A stretch of 64,000 nt of DNA from Ustilago trichophora (GCA_900323505.1 OOIN01000015.1:682001-746000), one strand, 5' to 3'; shown: positions 39,962 to 51,000, numbered from the stretch's first letter. Notes: generated from the letters alone by a model not told the origin. Numbers and translations: made by a program.

Positions 39962-41734
39962 ATGTCGTCGTCGACACCACAACAGCAGCTCATCGCATAT
40001 ATTCACCATGAGCGCCAAGAGCCGGGAAGTATGCTGTGCGCTCAGCACGCCCTCAATGCACTCCTTCAGGGCCAGTACTACGACGCATCCCAGCTAGCAC
40101 AGATCGCAACCGAACTCGATCAACTCGAAGCATCCGAACTCGGGCTCAGTCAAGCCGATATCGCAGCGCGCGACCATTCCAGCCTCAACATGGACGACAC
40201 CGGCTTCTTTAGCGTTTCCGTACTAGAACGAGCGCTTCAGGTGTGGGGGATCTCGATCTCCAACTGGCGCTCTGCCGAGATGCGGGCGAGACACGATGTA
40301 CCAGAGCGAGAGGCAGCATTCGTGCTCAACCTCGACAGCCATTGGTTCACCATTCGATCGTTCGGGACTTCCAGCAAGTTTTGGTACAATCTCAACTCGT
40401 TTCTGGCCGAACCGCAGTGGATTGGCAACAACTACCTTGGGACGCTGCTCCACACAGCAGAGTCGGAGGGCTATTCAGTCTTTGTCGTGCAGGCTTCGGA
40501 GGGGAGTGCTGGACAGGGTCTGCGAGAATCTGATGCTGATCAGATTGCTGATCATCTACCACCACCGGGAGCTGCTTCGTCCAATGAAACCTCCAACTCA
40601 GCCACCTTCGGCCTTCGCCCTGACACGCAAACAAAGCCTTCGAGCAGCTCATTTTCCGGTGCAGGAAATTTTGCCGGTGCATCGAGCAGCTTCGGCTTTC
40701 CCACTGACGAGGAAGACGCAGAACTCCAAGCTGCACTCAGTCTAAGTCTTGCACAACAAAGTCCCACTGCACCGGACACGCCTAGCCGCTCTCGAGTTCG
40801 CCAGATGAGAACAGGAAGCGACGAAGGCATCGCAGGAGACAGTTCGATGGGCGAGACCGATGCCGACATTGATGCGATCGCACCTTCAAGACGCCGTCAT
40901 CGCACCGGCTTCTCCGATCCTGTCGACGATGACCTTCGCCGAGCAATGGAAGCCAGCTTGTCGAGCTCGAGCAATCCTTCCCGAACGAGCAGCTCCGTAC
41001 ATGTCCCCGGTGCAGCTGAATCTTCATCCTCCTCCTCATCGCGACCGGTCGGTAGAAGAAAGCGGCGTGCGCAAGAACGGCAGTCAGGCCTCACCCGCGA
41101 CGACGCCATTGATATCGATGACTCACGCGATGACACCTTCTCGAGCGATGTTGATGAACTCCGCCCCTCGAGTCTATCGCATCGTTCGCCATTCCTCAGT
41201 CCAGCCATGGCCGCAGCGAACCGAAACAACGAGGACGTGGAAGAAATCGTTGACGACGACGAAGAAATCCCTAGCGATGACGAGCACGTAGATCCATTCA
41301 GCGTACCAGGTGCACCCGAGGCAAGCGCGCTCATCGGCCCGCGACAAGACCGACATTATGACGATGAAGACGCCGAATTGCAAGCTGCACTAGCGGCGAG
41401 TCTGGGCGATACCGAAGCGGCGGCGCGGTTCGCAGCTGAGAATCCCAACTACCGCACCCCGTTGCGTCGGGCCGAGGAGCAGCAGGAGGCGATCCCCGAG
41501 GATGTCGATCGCATCTCCAAGATGCGCGAGGAAGCAAAGCGGAAAGCAAGGGAGGAGCAGGATAAGCAGGAGCGGTTGGCACATGGCGAAGTGGTTGAAG
41601 AAAAGCAGTCGGCGCAAGCTGCTGCGTCTGGCAGCGGCGCACACGGAGAGGATGAGGAGGACGACGAAGAGTCAGAAGCTGAGGAAGTGAGTGCTGAGGA
41701 GATGCGTCGTCGACGATTGGCTCGCTTTGGTTGA
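39962..41734 (+). CDS. ATXN3: Ataxin-3-type Josephin deubiquitinase with UIMs
   Basis: Protein of 590 residues, much longer than human Ataxin-3 (about 360). The Josephin cysteine-protease domain is at about 8-190. Catalytic Cys26 lies in PGSMLCAQHALNALLQG, His127 in NLDSHWFTIR and Asn145 in WYNLNSF. Three ubiquitin-interacting motifs are visible: DEEDAELQAALSLSLAQ (about 250-266), DDDLRRAMEASLSSS (about 321-335) and DEDAELQAALAASLGD (about 470-485). Two poly-Ser stretches and acidic linkers separate them. The extreme C-terminus, SAEEMRRRRLARFG, resembles the Arg-rich p97/Cdc48-binding motifs of Ataxin-3 and UBE4B. The role is trimming ubiquitin chains, probably with Cdc48. Budding yeast lacks this gene. 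No poly-Gln tract of note is present. It is intronless. Confidence 0.93.
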   Translation: MSSSTPQQQLIAYIHHERQEPGSMLCAQHALNALLQGQYYDASQLAQIATELDQLEASELGLSQADIAARDHSSLNMDDTGFFSVSVLERALQVWGISISNWRSAEMRARHDVPEREAAFVLNLDSHWFTIRSFGTSSKFWYNLNSFLAEPQWIGNNYLGTLLHTAESEGYSVFVVQASEGSAGQGLRESDADQIADHLPPPGAASSNETSNSATFGLRPDTQTKPSSSSFSGAGNFAGASSSFGFPTDEEDAELQAALSLSLAQQSPTAPDTPSRSRVRQMRTGSDEGIAGDSSMGETDADIDAIAPSRRRHRTGFSDPVDDDLRRAMEASLSSSSNPSRTSSSVHVPGAAESSSSSSSRPVGRRKRRAQERQSGLTRDDAIDIDDSRDDTFSSDVDELRPSSLSHRSPFLSPAMAAANRNNEDVEEIVDDDEEIPSDDEHVDPFSVPGAPEASALIGPRQDRHYDDEDAELQAALAASLGDTEAAARFAAENPNYRTPLRRAEEQQEAIPEDVDRISKMREEAKRKAREEQDKQERLAHGEVVEEKQSAQAAASGSGAHGEDEEDDEESEAEEVSAEEMRRRRLARFG

Positions 41735-42250
41735 GACGTCGGCACAGCAATACGAGAAGACGATCCGACGCGATCCAATGCGATCCACATTGTTTGTGAC
41801 ATGTGTTTGAGTGTGAACTAAGTGATTTTGCATGAGAGACGATGAGATTGATAGTGCTACATTTTGAAGAGTATGAAGAAGGGGGAATGGGGGAAGGATG
41901 TCAAGTGAGGCTGGAAGAGAGAAGAATCTCGCATTTGAGCATCCGATTTGATGTTGCAAGAAGTGTATTTTGCTGCCTGAATATCGGTCTCGGATGCTAC
42001 GTTGTGCGATTGACCTTTGTTCAAAGCTGTCTTACTTGATGTCAGCAACAGCCTTTCCCCAATTGGAAGCAGAATGGAAGGTGTTGGAGCTGACGGGTAT
42101 ATGCGACGAGAGAAAAAAAAAAGAATCGAAAGATGTTGTTGGGGAGAAGAGATGCAAAGTACTGCTTCTGCTATCCGAAAAGCATGTCTGAGGGATTCGG
42201 TTGAAGGCAGTCTAGATGCAGTGAGGCGGGAAGAGAGACCAGAGCTTCTT
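41735..42250. other. Convergent spacer ATXN3 / NOP10
   Basis: This 516-bp spacer lies between convergent 3' ends and holds only untranslated sequence as far as I can see. Confidence 0.6.
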
Positions 42251-42542
42251 TTACATGGGCTTTGCGGGCAGCTGAGTGGGCAGGATACCAAAGCGCTTCT
42301 TGATGGTGACACGGTGTCTTGAGAACTTGTCGTCGGGAGAGAAGCGGGCAGGGTGGGCAGACTTGGTCAAAACGCCTTCGACGGTCTTCTTCTTGAGCGT
42401 GTAGATACGCTTGCCGTCCTACCATCGTCGGATGGTACACAGAGATTTGAAAGAAAGTCGTTAGTATCGATCTCTTCAGAACCTGTGAAGGATGGTGGGA
42501 TGGGAGGGAGCTTACCTTGTCTTCGGTGAACATGAGATGCAT
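42251..42542 (-). CDS. NOP10: H/ACA snoRNP subunit Nop10
   Basis: Protein of 64 residues, the same length as human NOP10, from two exons: 42542-42516 (MHLMFTEDK) and 42418-42251 ([10 protein letters not shown] to PAKPM), joined across a 97-nt intron with GTAAGC donor and GGTAG acceptor in phase 0. The core [20 protein letters not shown] is near identical to the human protein. Nop10 binds Cbf5/dyskerin and is needed for pseudouridylation of rRNA and for telomerase and box H/ACA RNA stability in the nucleolus. The first exon is only 27 nt, so the gene is easy to miss. The fungal version has lost the zinc-binding cysteines seen in archaea, as in other eukaryotes. It is divergent from ERV25 over 609 bp. 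Confidence 0.97.
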
Positions 42543-43151
42543 TTTGGCTGATAGATGCGTGCTGTTTCTTGCAGCTTTAGTGAGGGTTGTTGGGTTGGAT
42601 GGAGATCGTTGGTGGTGTCAGAGGGTGTAAAGAAAAGTTGACGTCGAAGGGGAGCAGAGAGAGAGGTGAAATTGCGGAAATCAAAAAATTCACCTTCTTG
42701 TCCTTCTTCGCACACCATCATTCGCACGATACAGTAAGAATAAAGGCAGAATGTTAGGTTTGCCGAATTGACGAGTGAGACATGCAAGTTGGAAAGCTTC
42801 CAGCAAGACATCCTCTTTCTCTCTCTTGTTCAAGTGGGCCTGAGCGAGAGGGAATCTGTACAGTACTGTACAGTATTTCGCTGAGGTTGGTTGTCGCTCT
42901 CGTCATCATCATACTTACATCACGGTGGAACTATCACGATCCATTCCCGCCCTTGGGACGATACGACACTGCATCAGAGCAGCATTGACACCGGCTAGGA
43001 ACGCTCCTCTTGATCTCTCAGCTGGTTTCTGAGAGCTGTACCCTTTCGTACCAGCGACCAAGGGTCCACCCGCGTATCGAGCATCGCACTCACCTTCCGA
43101 CACACAGACAGTACACACGCCCTACGCTCTGGAGTCACATCAACCTACACA
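42543..43151. promoter_or_regulatory. Divergent promoter region NOP10 / ERV25
   Basis: This 609-bp region between divergent start codons carries two overlapping copies of the CTGTACAG palindrome at 42856-42875, near the middle. No coding frame is supported. Confidence 0.55.
42856..42875. promoter_or_regulatory. CTGTACAG palindrome double site
   Basis: Two CTGTACAG palindromes joined by AGTA in the divergent NOP10/ERV25 promoter, about 280 bp from ERV25 and 310 bp from NOP10. Function is unknown. Confidence 0.45.
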
Positions 43152-43928
43152 ATGTACCGTCCAAATTTGACAGCAGCGCCGCTGCTACTTGTCACCTTGT
43201 TTGCCACGCTCACATCCCTCGTCTCGGGTATCAAATTCGACCTACCCGCATCGACGCATCCTCACACCAAGTGCATCTGGAACTATGCGCTTTCCGACTC
43301 CCTCGTCATCGTCACCGCATCCGTCATCGCCAAAGAGCCCTTCGACTTTACCCACCAGCGCGTCGATGTCGAAGTCGTCGACGGATCCAAGCACAACAAC
43401 GTCTATCTTTCCAAGAAAAACATCAAGGGTGAAACTCGACTTGCCATCAACACGCACAGCCACGCCGATCTCGGAGTATGTTTCAAAAACACCCAAACCG
43501 GCAAAGACGGTCACAACATCCCCGAAGTCACCATCGATCTGGACGTCGATATCGGCGCAGATGCCGTGGACTACAACGCCATCGCAAACCAAGAGAGCTT
43601 GAGTGGATTGGAGACGGAAATGCGAAAGTTGGAGGCGGTAGCCAATGAAATCGTCAATGAGATGGAGTATCTCAAAAAGCGAGAGTTGAGAATGGCCGAT
43701 ACCAACCGTAAGTACCATTCTTCAAACAATCGAAGAATACAAAAGAAGAAGAAAGCGACTGACCAGAGTTTCATTCGGGCTTTTGTTTAACAATGCGGAT
43801 TTGCAGTGTCGACCAACATGCGAGTGACCAACTTTGCCATTTTGACACTCATGGCTTTGGTAGCTTTAGGCATTTGGCAGGTCTTCCACTTGCGAGGATT
43901 TTTCAAGCGCAAATATCTTATCGACTGA
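43152..43928 (+). CDS. ERV25: p24 delta-family cargo receptor Erv25
   Basis: Protein of 225 residues from exons 43152-43707 and 43807-43928, with a 99-nt intron (GTAAGT donor, CTGAC branch sequence, TTTGCAG acceptor). It is a type I membrane protein of COPII/COPI vesicles that sorts cargo such as GPI proteins between ER and Golgi. The signal peptide ends near residue 26. The GOLD domain starts IKFDLPAS with Cys near HTKCIW and LGVCFKN. A coiled-coil neck (LSGLETEMRKLEAVANEIVN) is followed by EYLKKREL. After the splice come MADTNLSTNMRVTNFAIL, one membrane span, and a tail HLRGFFKRKYLID with the FF COPII signal. The IxFxLPA start and TN..TN..RV motif place it in the delta subfamily (human TMED10). 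The intron splits the codon for Leu. Confidence 0.95.
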
Positions 43929-44415
43929 GCCATTGTTGGTGCGAAGTTGGTGCATCTACAGGATGACAAAAAGAGAGAAAGCGCAAAGAAGGCTTGTCTC
44001 TTCCTCTCTCACACATGCAATGCTAAAGAGAATAAACTGCAAAATGCTTTACAATGATTGCCAGACCGTGTGCCAGGAGAAAGCATGATTGACGATTTCA
44101 GCTCGGCTCTTCAGCCGATTACATCCATAAAGGAGCCACATTTGTACTTCTCGATCCGGCTTCCCTCTCACAAAGCCGTCTTGATCTGTCAACGACAGAG
44201 ACAGCTGCTGAGATGACCAAAGATCCTGTCATAAGCAGCCCATCGGCTTAAAAGCCTCGCAAATCCATTGACTCAATCCTGCTTTTACACGAGTCACTGT
44301 CGCACAGCCACATCCAGTCACACACACATACAGCTCTGACTCGAGGTATATCGTTTTTTATCATCTACAATTTGATCAGCGGACACACAAAATTGTGGGA
44401 GGGATCGCGTCAACC
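43929..44415. other. Convergent spacer ERV25 / ENO1
   Basis: This 487-bp spacer lies between two convergent genes, presumably 3' UTRs. Nothing else is seen. Confidence 0.6.
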
Positions 44416-45753
44416 TTAGGCCGACTTGTTGGTGATAACCTTGGGAGCGGTCTCACCCTGGGTGAAGCCGTCGATACCGGCGTAAACTGCGGTAGGCTCG
44501 AGGCTCTCGATGCGGAGGAGCTGGTTGTACTTGGCGGTACGCTCCGATCGGCAGGGGGCACCAGTCTTGATGATACCGACACCGAGACCGACGACGAGGT
44601 CCGAGATGGTGACGTCCTCGGTCTCACCGGATCGGTGCGAGACCATGACACCCCAGTTGTCCGACTGGGCGAGCTGGGCAGCCTGGATCGACTCGGAGAT
44701 GGTGCCGATCTGGTTGATCTTGAGGAGGAGACCGTTGCAGGCCTTCTTCTCGATGGCGGTCTTGATGCGGAGAGGGTTGGTGACGGTCAAGTCATCGCCA
44801 ATGATGGTGATACCGGCGTGGGCGCGGAGGTGCGACCAGGCCTCCCAGTCGTCCTGGTCGAAGGGGTCCTCGATCGAGGTGATGGGGTACTTCTTGATGA
44901 AGCCGAGGTAGACGTCGGCGAGCTCCTTACCGGTGAGCCACTTGGACGAGTCCGAGTTGGGGTTCTTGAAGTCCAAGTCGTACTTGCCGTCCTTGTAGAA
45001 TTCGGACGAGGCAACGTCGAGCGAGATGTGAACCTGACCCTCGTAACCGGCCTTGGCAATGGCCTCGGTCAAGATCTCGAGAGCCTCGTCGGCGGACTGG
45101 ACGTTGGGGGCGAATCCACCCTCGTCACCGACGTTGGTGGCGTCAATGCCGTACTTGGTGTTGATGACCTTCTTGAGGTTGTGGTAGACCTCGGTACCGA
45201 TGCGGATCGACTCGGTGAAGCTCTTGGCGCCGGTGGGGACAATCATGAACTCCTGGAAGGCGAGAGCGTTACCGGCGTGCGAACCACCGTTGATAACGTT
45301 CATGGCAGGGGCGGGGAGGACGTAAGGAGCCTTGATACCGCTGAGGTCGGCAAGGTACTTGTAGAGGGGGACACCCTGCTCTCCAGCACCGGCCTTGGCA
45401 ACAGCGATGGAAACACCGAGGATGGCGTTGGCACCGAGCTTGCCCTTGTTGGCAGTACCGTCGAGCTTGATGAGGAAGTCGTCGATCTCCTTCTGCGAGG
45501 TGACGGGGATGCCAGACTTGATGAGCTCGGGAGCAATGACATTGTTGACGTTGTCAATGGCCTTGGAGACACCCTTGCCCATCCACTGGGACTTGTCACC
45601 GTCACGGAGCTCGACAGCCTCGTGGATACCGGTCGAGGCACCCGAGGGGACAGCGGCACGGAAGAGACCCTTCTCGGTGGTGATGTCGACCTCGACGGTG
45701 GGGTTACCACGCGAGTCGAGGACCATGCGGGCCTGAATCTTCTGGATAGCCAT
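44416..45753 (-). CDS. ENO1: Enolase (2-phosphoglycerate dehydratase)
   Basis: Protein of 445 residues, full length for the family, converting 2-phosphoglycerate to phosphoenolpyruvate in cytosolic glycolysis with Mg2+. The start [20 protein letters not shown] is canonical; upstream in-frame codons are CT-rich leader. Visible signatures include the [15 protein letters not shown] loop, [50 protein letters not shown] and SHRSGETED. The active-site acids and Lys345/Lys396 equivalents lie in these motifs. It is intronless with extreme codon bias, giving a 458-codon stop-free frame on the other strand that is not a gene. A TATA-like CATATATCGA (plus-strand reading) at 45864-45873 lies about 110 bp upstream. 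Confidence 0.98.
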   Translation of the reverse strand: MAIQKIQARMVLDSRGNPTVEVDITTEKGLFRAAVPSGASTGIHEAVELRDGDKSQWMGKGVSKAIDNVNNVIAPELIKSGIPVTSQKEIDDFLIKLDGTANKGKLGANAILGVSIAVAKAGAGEQGVPLYKYLADLSGIKAPYVLPAPAMNVINGGSHAGNALAFQEFMIVPTGAKSFTESIRIGTEVYHNLKKVINTKYGIDATNVGDEGGFAPNVQSADEALEILTEAIAKAGYEGQVHISLDVASSEFYKDGKYDLDFKNPNSDSSKWLTGKELADVYLGFIKKYPITSIEDPFDQDDWEAWSHLRAHAGITIIGDDLTVTNPLRIKTAIEKKACNGLLLKINQIGTISESIQAAQLAQSDNWGVMVSHRSGETEDVTISDLVVGLGVGIIKTGAPCRSERTAKYNQLLRIESLEPTAVYAGIDGFTQGETAPKVITNKSA

Positions 45754-45863
45754 TTTGAATGTGATGTGTAAAAATGTGGAGGAGGAGGAGGGGAGGATGG
45801 AGATGGAGATGGAGATGGAGGATGAGGGAAGGGAAGGAAGAAGGGATGGCGTGCACAAGACGC

Positions 45864-45873
45864 CATATATCGA
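45864..45873 (-). promoter_or_regulatory. Possible TATA element of ENO1
   Basis: Reads TCGATATATG on the minus strand, about 110 bp before the ENO1 start codon, consistent with a core promoter. The same ten bases occur upstream of RLI1. Transcript start is not known. Confidence 0.35.
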
Positions 45874-46015
45874 TGCGTGCGTTGCCTTAAACTTTTGGTC
45901 CTGAGTCGGTGGGTCAGTGGGACACGAAGAAATCCATCTCTAGGCATCGATGGCGAGCGAAATGAGATGTTGGCTTTTGCGGTGCTGTTGCTGCTGTTGT
46001 GCAGCCACCCAAATT

Positions 46016-46027
46016 TACAGTACTGTA
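46016..46027. promoter_or_regulatory. Palindrome TACAGTACTGTA upstream of ENO1
   Basis: Perfect 12-base palindrome from the same family as GTACTGTACAGTAC, about 265 bp upstream of the ENO1 start. Function is unknown. Confidence 0.4.
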
Positions 46028-46267
46028 GTGCGCACTCCGACAGCGAGCGGAAAGGTGCGTGCGCTTTGGAGCATGGGCCAGCCAGAGCGAGCGAGCAAGC
46101 ACAGAATCCTCTGAGAAGATCCGACGCCGCTTTTTGGCTTCCTTTTGGCCTCCACGTTTGTTTCGAAAAAACCTAAAGGGTACGCACAGCCTTAACTCCT
46201 CCTTTCTCCCCATGTATGCGTCGACTTAGGTTTCCAGACACTTCGATAAAGATCTCATTTTTGGCTT

Positions 46268-46281
46268 CTTCTTTTCTTTTT

Positions 46282-46312
<31 letters not shown>

Positions 46313-46313
46313 C
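46268..46313. repeat. T-rich low-complexity tract
   Basis: TTCTTTT units pass into a T18-like run in the ENO1-kinase intergenic region. Confidence 0.85.
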
Positions 46314-48039
46314 CCTGCTTCCAGTCCAACACTTTGTTCGAGAGCGCGTTCTGCTGATTCGACGATTAGGCAGGCGTCTTTGATCGATAATCAGTCTCAT
46401 CTGTGCAGCCAACAGGTGGCAACACTCTGGCAAGAAAGGAAAGGAACGAGTCATGAGAGTGTGGGTCAAGGTCAGAGACAGCGAGTCATGCACGTGTGTC
46501 GGACTGGCCGGACGATCAAGGCCGCAGGGATGTGTAGCATTTGGGTGAAAGGCTGGCGCATCAACATGTTTGATCGGCAGCGTATCGGGCAGCTTACTCT
46601 CACCGATACGGATACATCCCTCACGGGCATGCGGGCGGCATCGGGAAACCACCATATCAATGCTCCCCTCTCGGAAGATGGATGGCGCTGACGTCAAACA
46701 GTGCAACCTCCTTCGAACAGTGACATGGTCCAGCGTCAGCTTAAGGCGGCTGTCCGATGACGGTGTATGCAGGGCATCGAATGGATTGCAGCCACTCCAC
46801 AGCAGGGGACTGTGTGTTTGCGGGGGCGAAGCAGCGGCTGAATCGCCAGGGTCGGATGACCTCTCGGAAAGCAAGACCAAGGGTCAAAAGGCGGGACAAA
46901 GAGAGAGAGAGAGGGCAACAGGGTTGCGGAAGAGGTGCGCGGCTGCAGCTGTATCCCGGTTTCGCCCTTGACACCAACACCATTCGGAATGGGCAGGAGA
47001 CATGTTAGCCGGTAGAGCACAGAGCTGTAAGCGTAGCGCGAAACTATTTTATCGAGCTCAGCTCGGATGCCAGCTACATGGCTGCGTCACATCGAACCAT
47101 GTTTTGTGTCGCAGTAGAGGCGCTTGCGCCTTCAGCGTCGTACTGGGCGTAGCATCGCTCCTTGACGTGTTGGCAATGCTTTCACGGACACGGATCGACG
47201 TCGCGCATTCGAGTCTTACGATGTGTAACAAACATCACCACATGCTGAAGGTGTCAGGAGCGTTCGTCCCCGCAGAACATTTGCGTTGAAAAAGTGGCAC
47301 TCCACAGCCGGTCAGTGTTTGCGGATCTTCCCCTCCATGGTGGCCGGATCTTTCCGCTTCGATGAGTCGTGGTCATCACGCCCGCTTATTCCGCATCCTC
47401 GGACTCGGTCTCGAGCACAATATGTCGACCGAAGTGACAGGATAGATGCTCCACTGACTCGATATATGTCACTCGAGTGTGGCTGAGAGTCAGATTATGA
47501 TCATATTGCATGCTTTTGTGGCTCAAGCAAGTTCGAGGCAAGGATATCAATGTGAGAAAGACGTCTCGAGGAAATGGGCCCTTTTCTAAATTCAGGCGTG
47601 AAACAAGGCAGAGAAATGCAGCAAAAAAAGGGTCTTCAGCAGGGCCATCCTTGGTCTTCCGGAGATCACCGATCTGCAAGGGCTGTAATACAGGACGAAG
47701 AAGGAAGCTTCCCAGCACGAAGCGAATCCAACCACGAATCACAGAGCGGCACCGGTCGTCTGCTCGTTTGCTGAATTGTTGAGACTACAAGACATCTCAT
47801 GGTTACAGCAACGGCGCTGCACCGGCACAAGAGACCCAAAGAGACCACGGGATGGTGAAATGTTGCTTAGATTACAGATATGTTGATAAAAGATAGATAA
47901 AAAGATAGCTTGCATGCGTACGAGAAGGAGGAGTGGTCCGAAAAGGTGACATCCATGAAGAGATGAACGACGGATGGCTGGCTGCTGTGCGTTCGCTAAC
48001 CCTAGACAGCCGAAGCCAAGACAGTCTGGAAGTGAGCTC

Positions 48040-51000
48040 TCAATCGTCGCGCGCCACCTGTGCAACATCGTCCTGTCGCACAGCTGCGTTTGTCTCGAGC
48101 CAGTTCTGCCCCTGCTGCGAACGCGGATCGGGATGCAGAGCGAGCCTCTCGCCTCCCGCAGACGTCTCGTTGGGCACCTGATGCGAAGGCTGTGCGTCGC
48201 CATCTCCCTGCGTCGAGGTGTATCCGAAGCTCCCACCCAACAACCATTGCTCGTCCCACGTCTCCCACGGAGTGGCACGTTTGGTCGAATCGCGTCGCAG
48301 GAGTCGTGCTACCATGGTTTTGGCCACGGGCGTAACCAGTCGCATGTTGGTCGGGCACATCGACGGATCGGGCTGGTCTGCACAGGCGTCGTTGGCAGGA
48401 GCTGGCCATCGCAGATCGCCCTTGGCGATTCGAAGCAGATGCCGTTTTCGTTGCTTGGGATCTCGTTCCTCGCCATGTCCCTCGCGAGCGCCATTGACAC
48501 CCACATTGACATCCTCCATAAAGGGCAACGAGCCGGTGATGAGCGCGTACAACACGACACCAAGCGCCCACGCATCCGTCTTGCGACCATCGTACTTCTT
48601 TCCGATGATCAGCTCGGGTGCCGCATACTCTTCCGACCCACAGCGCGTTTCTAACAGCGGATTGGATGGGTCGATGAACCTCGACAGACCAAAGTCTGTC
48701 AACTTGATCAGTGGCCCACGAGGAAGATGATGCGGACGCAGCGGCTCCGATGCTGCCACCACCTTGAACAGATCCACTGTCATGAGGATGTTTTCGAGCT
48801 TAATGTCTCGATGAACGAGGTTGATATGATGCATCCAGCCGATGGCATTTGCCAACTCGGTGTAGATGATGCGGACCAACCACTCGCGCTGTGCAAATTG
48901 GTCGAAATTGGACATGAGCGAATCGAACAGTTCGCCTCCGGCAACTTGCTCGAGCACGAGCGTGTGATGCAAAGGCGTGCTGAAGGAGGTGATGAAGCGC
49001 ACGAGGTTGGGATGCGAAATGTGCTTGAGCACCTCGACCTCTCGAACCCAACTGACCTTGAGACGTTCGTTGTTATTGCACGGTTCGCGATCGAGCATCT
49101 TGAGCGCCACCAGTTCGTCGGTGTCGCGGGCTGTGCTTGCATCTTCGGCGCCTTGGCGATGTCTCTGGAGGGCTCGCTGACGCAGTTCAGGAAGCGACGA
49201 GATGAGGCGATCAGGTCGGAAGGACGAGCCTCCAGTGCTGGCGGACGAACGTGTCAAGCGACCAAGCGCGACGCGGCTGAAGGCACCCACGCCCAGCGTC
49301 TTTTCGATACGATACGGTCCAATGCGATCACCGTCCTCCTCTTCCTCTCGGGACTCCACAATGGCAGGTTGGCTGGGTCTGTCCCGACTCGAGGGTGCGG
49401 GGGAGATGCTGCTCCCAGTGGCTGACTCGGAGGGTCCTTGACGACGTCTTGGATGACCGAGACTTCTTGCCGCTTCCTCCTGACCCGTGTTGCGTGCCTC
49501 TTCCGTCCCGTTGGTGACACCCAATGATGGTGTTGGAGCGGGGAAGAGCTCCGAACGCGTCGGCGCTGGATTTGCTCGCTCCGCCACGCTTGGCAGAACA
49601 GCACTGATCGAGTCGGTGGAAGCATCGCCGGCATCTCTCCAAGACCTCTGTTCGACTCGACCAGGCACTGCAGATGCTGGAGACGACTGAGCACTGCGGT
49701 CGTCATCCAGCAGGAGATGACTTCGACTGCGGATTCGATGTGGGCTATCCGGTGCCCAAAGAACGTTTGGCGGCAGGCCTTCCAGGGTAGCGCTGGGTGC
49801 ATCCGAGATGGCCGAAAGCGAGAGCTGTGAGGTAGAGTTCATATTGAAGAGATCCCCGCCCGTGTGCGGGTCTACAGCAGAGAGTGGCGAGTACAGAGCA
49901 GCGTCCATCGACATGACTGATTCGCCGCTGCTGATGCGTGTGTGGCGCGGGTATCCAAAGTGCTGCGCCTGCGAGTAGAGCGCCGAGGTAGCCCGGACAT
50001 TCGCAGTGCCAGTAGCTGCGTTGCTTCCAGCCTCTGAGGGTAGCGTGGGCAGCCTGGAAGGCACGCGTATCCGGTTGGTGAGGTCGGCAGATGTGACTCT
50101 GGGACCAAAGCCATGGCCGAGGCTGTTTGCACTGGCCGCACTCCTGGGCGCAGCTGCACTGAGGGGAGTCGAAGGATCTGAGGAGTCTCTGCCGATCTGG
50201 TGCTCTACACGTCTTGGCAGGGTTGACGTCTTGATGCTGGGTGCACGGGCGATCGATGGGCCGGACGTGGTCGAGTTGAAGAAGGACCAATTGCGACTGC
50301 CCACTTCAGAAAGCGCCGCCGCTTTGGGAGACGACATGGTCCTGGCACCGTCACTGGCACCCGGCAGAGATTCGTCAGAAGGGTTCCTGGCAGGAGCAGG
50401 ACGTGTCGAGTGTGTGTTGAGGCCGTGGTTGGTTCCAAATCTAGATGTGGAGGCGACGGGGACGTCAAACATGTCTTGAGCTTGCTCGTGCTGGACCGCG
50501 GGACTGGGTAGCGGCGACACGGGCTTGCCTTCGAACTGATCCCAATTCCGTTGACTTCGGATCGAAGCAGAAGAAAGCTCGCCTCTGGGTGCCACCAACA
50601 TCGATCCGGGAGGACTCATACCGTATCGTGATCCATTCTGACTACCGTGTTCTGCCGCTGTCGTCGAGCCAGCCACGGAGATAGCGCCAAAACTGTCGAG
50701 GGAGGCGACCGAGAAGCTGCTGTTCGAAACATCGAAAGGCTCGGCAGGTGCGATCTGTGGGAGAAGTGGCGGTGATGCCAATGTTGTTGAAGAGGGTACG
50801 ACTGTGTCTTGGTGGAAAAAGTGAGGACGGTCCGCGACTGGAGTGGCAGCACACGAGGCGGTGGATGAGGACGACGCGAGTGGGGTTCCGCCTGTGGTTG
50901 TTATTGTCGGCACATCCGGTGAGCGAATGTGTACGGGTAAGGCTGTGCTGTGCTGTGGTGGGAAGGCGTTGGAATCTTTGACTGTTGCTTCCGATGCTTC

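Larger units (their letters stand above)
45754..48039. other. Intergenic region between ENO1 and the kinase gene
   Basis: This 2.3-kb region holds no supported gene. It contains the ENO1 promoter (GGAGAT repeat at 45797-45820, TATA-like element at 45864), a TACAGTACTGTA palindrome, a T-rich tract and a (GA)n run near 46900. The minus-strand frame 46173-46880 is mostly simple sequence and unconvincing. The right end is the kinase 3' UTR. Confidence 0.5.

Noticed and set aside
44395..45771. 458-codon open frame on the plus strand opposite enolase
   Set aside because: Same cause as at RLI1: extreme codon bias in ENO1. It has no recognisable domain.
46173..46880. 235-codon minus-strand frame upstream of enolase
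   Set aside because: It reads through a T-rich tract (Lys run) and has mixed composition with no motif. It is a chance frame.
46998..47110. tRNA-like box A (TTAGCCGGTAGAGC)
   Set aside because: No acceptor-stem complement, anticodon stem or T-arm at the right distance could be paired.
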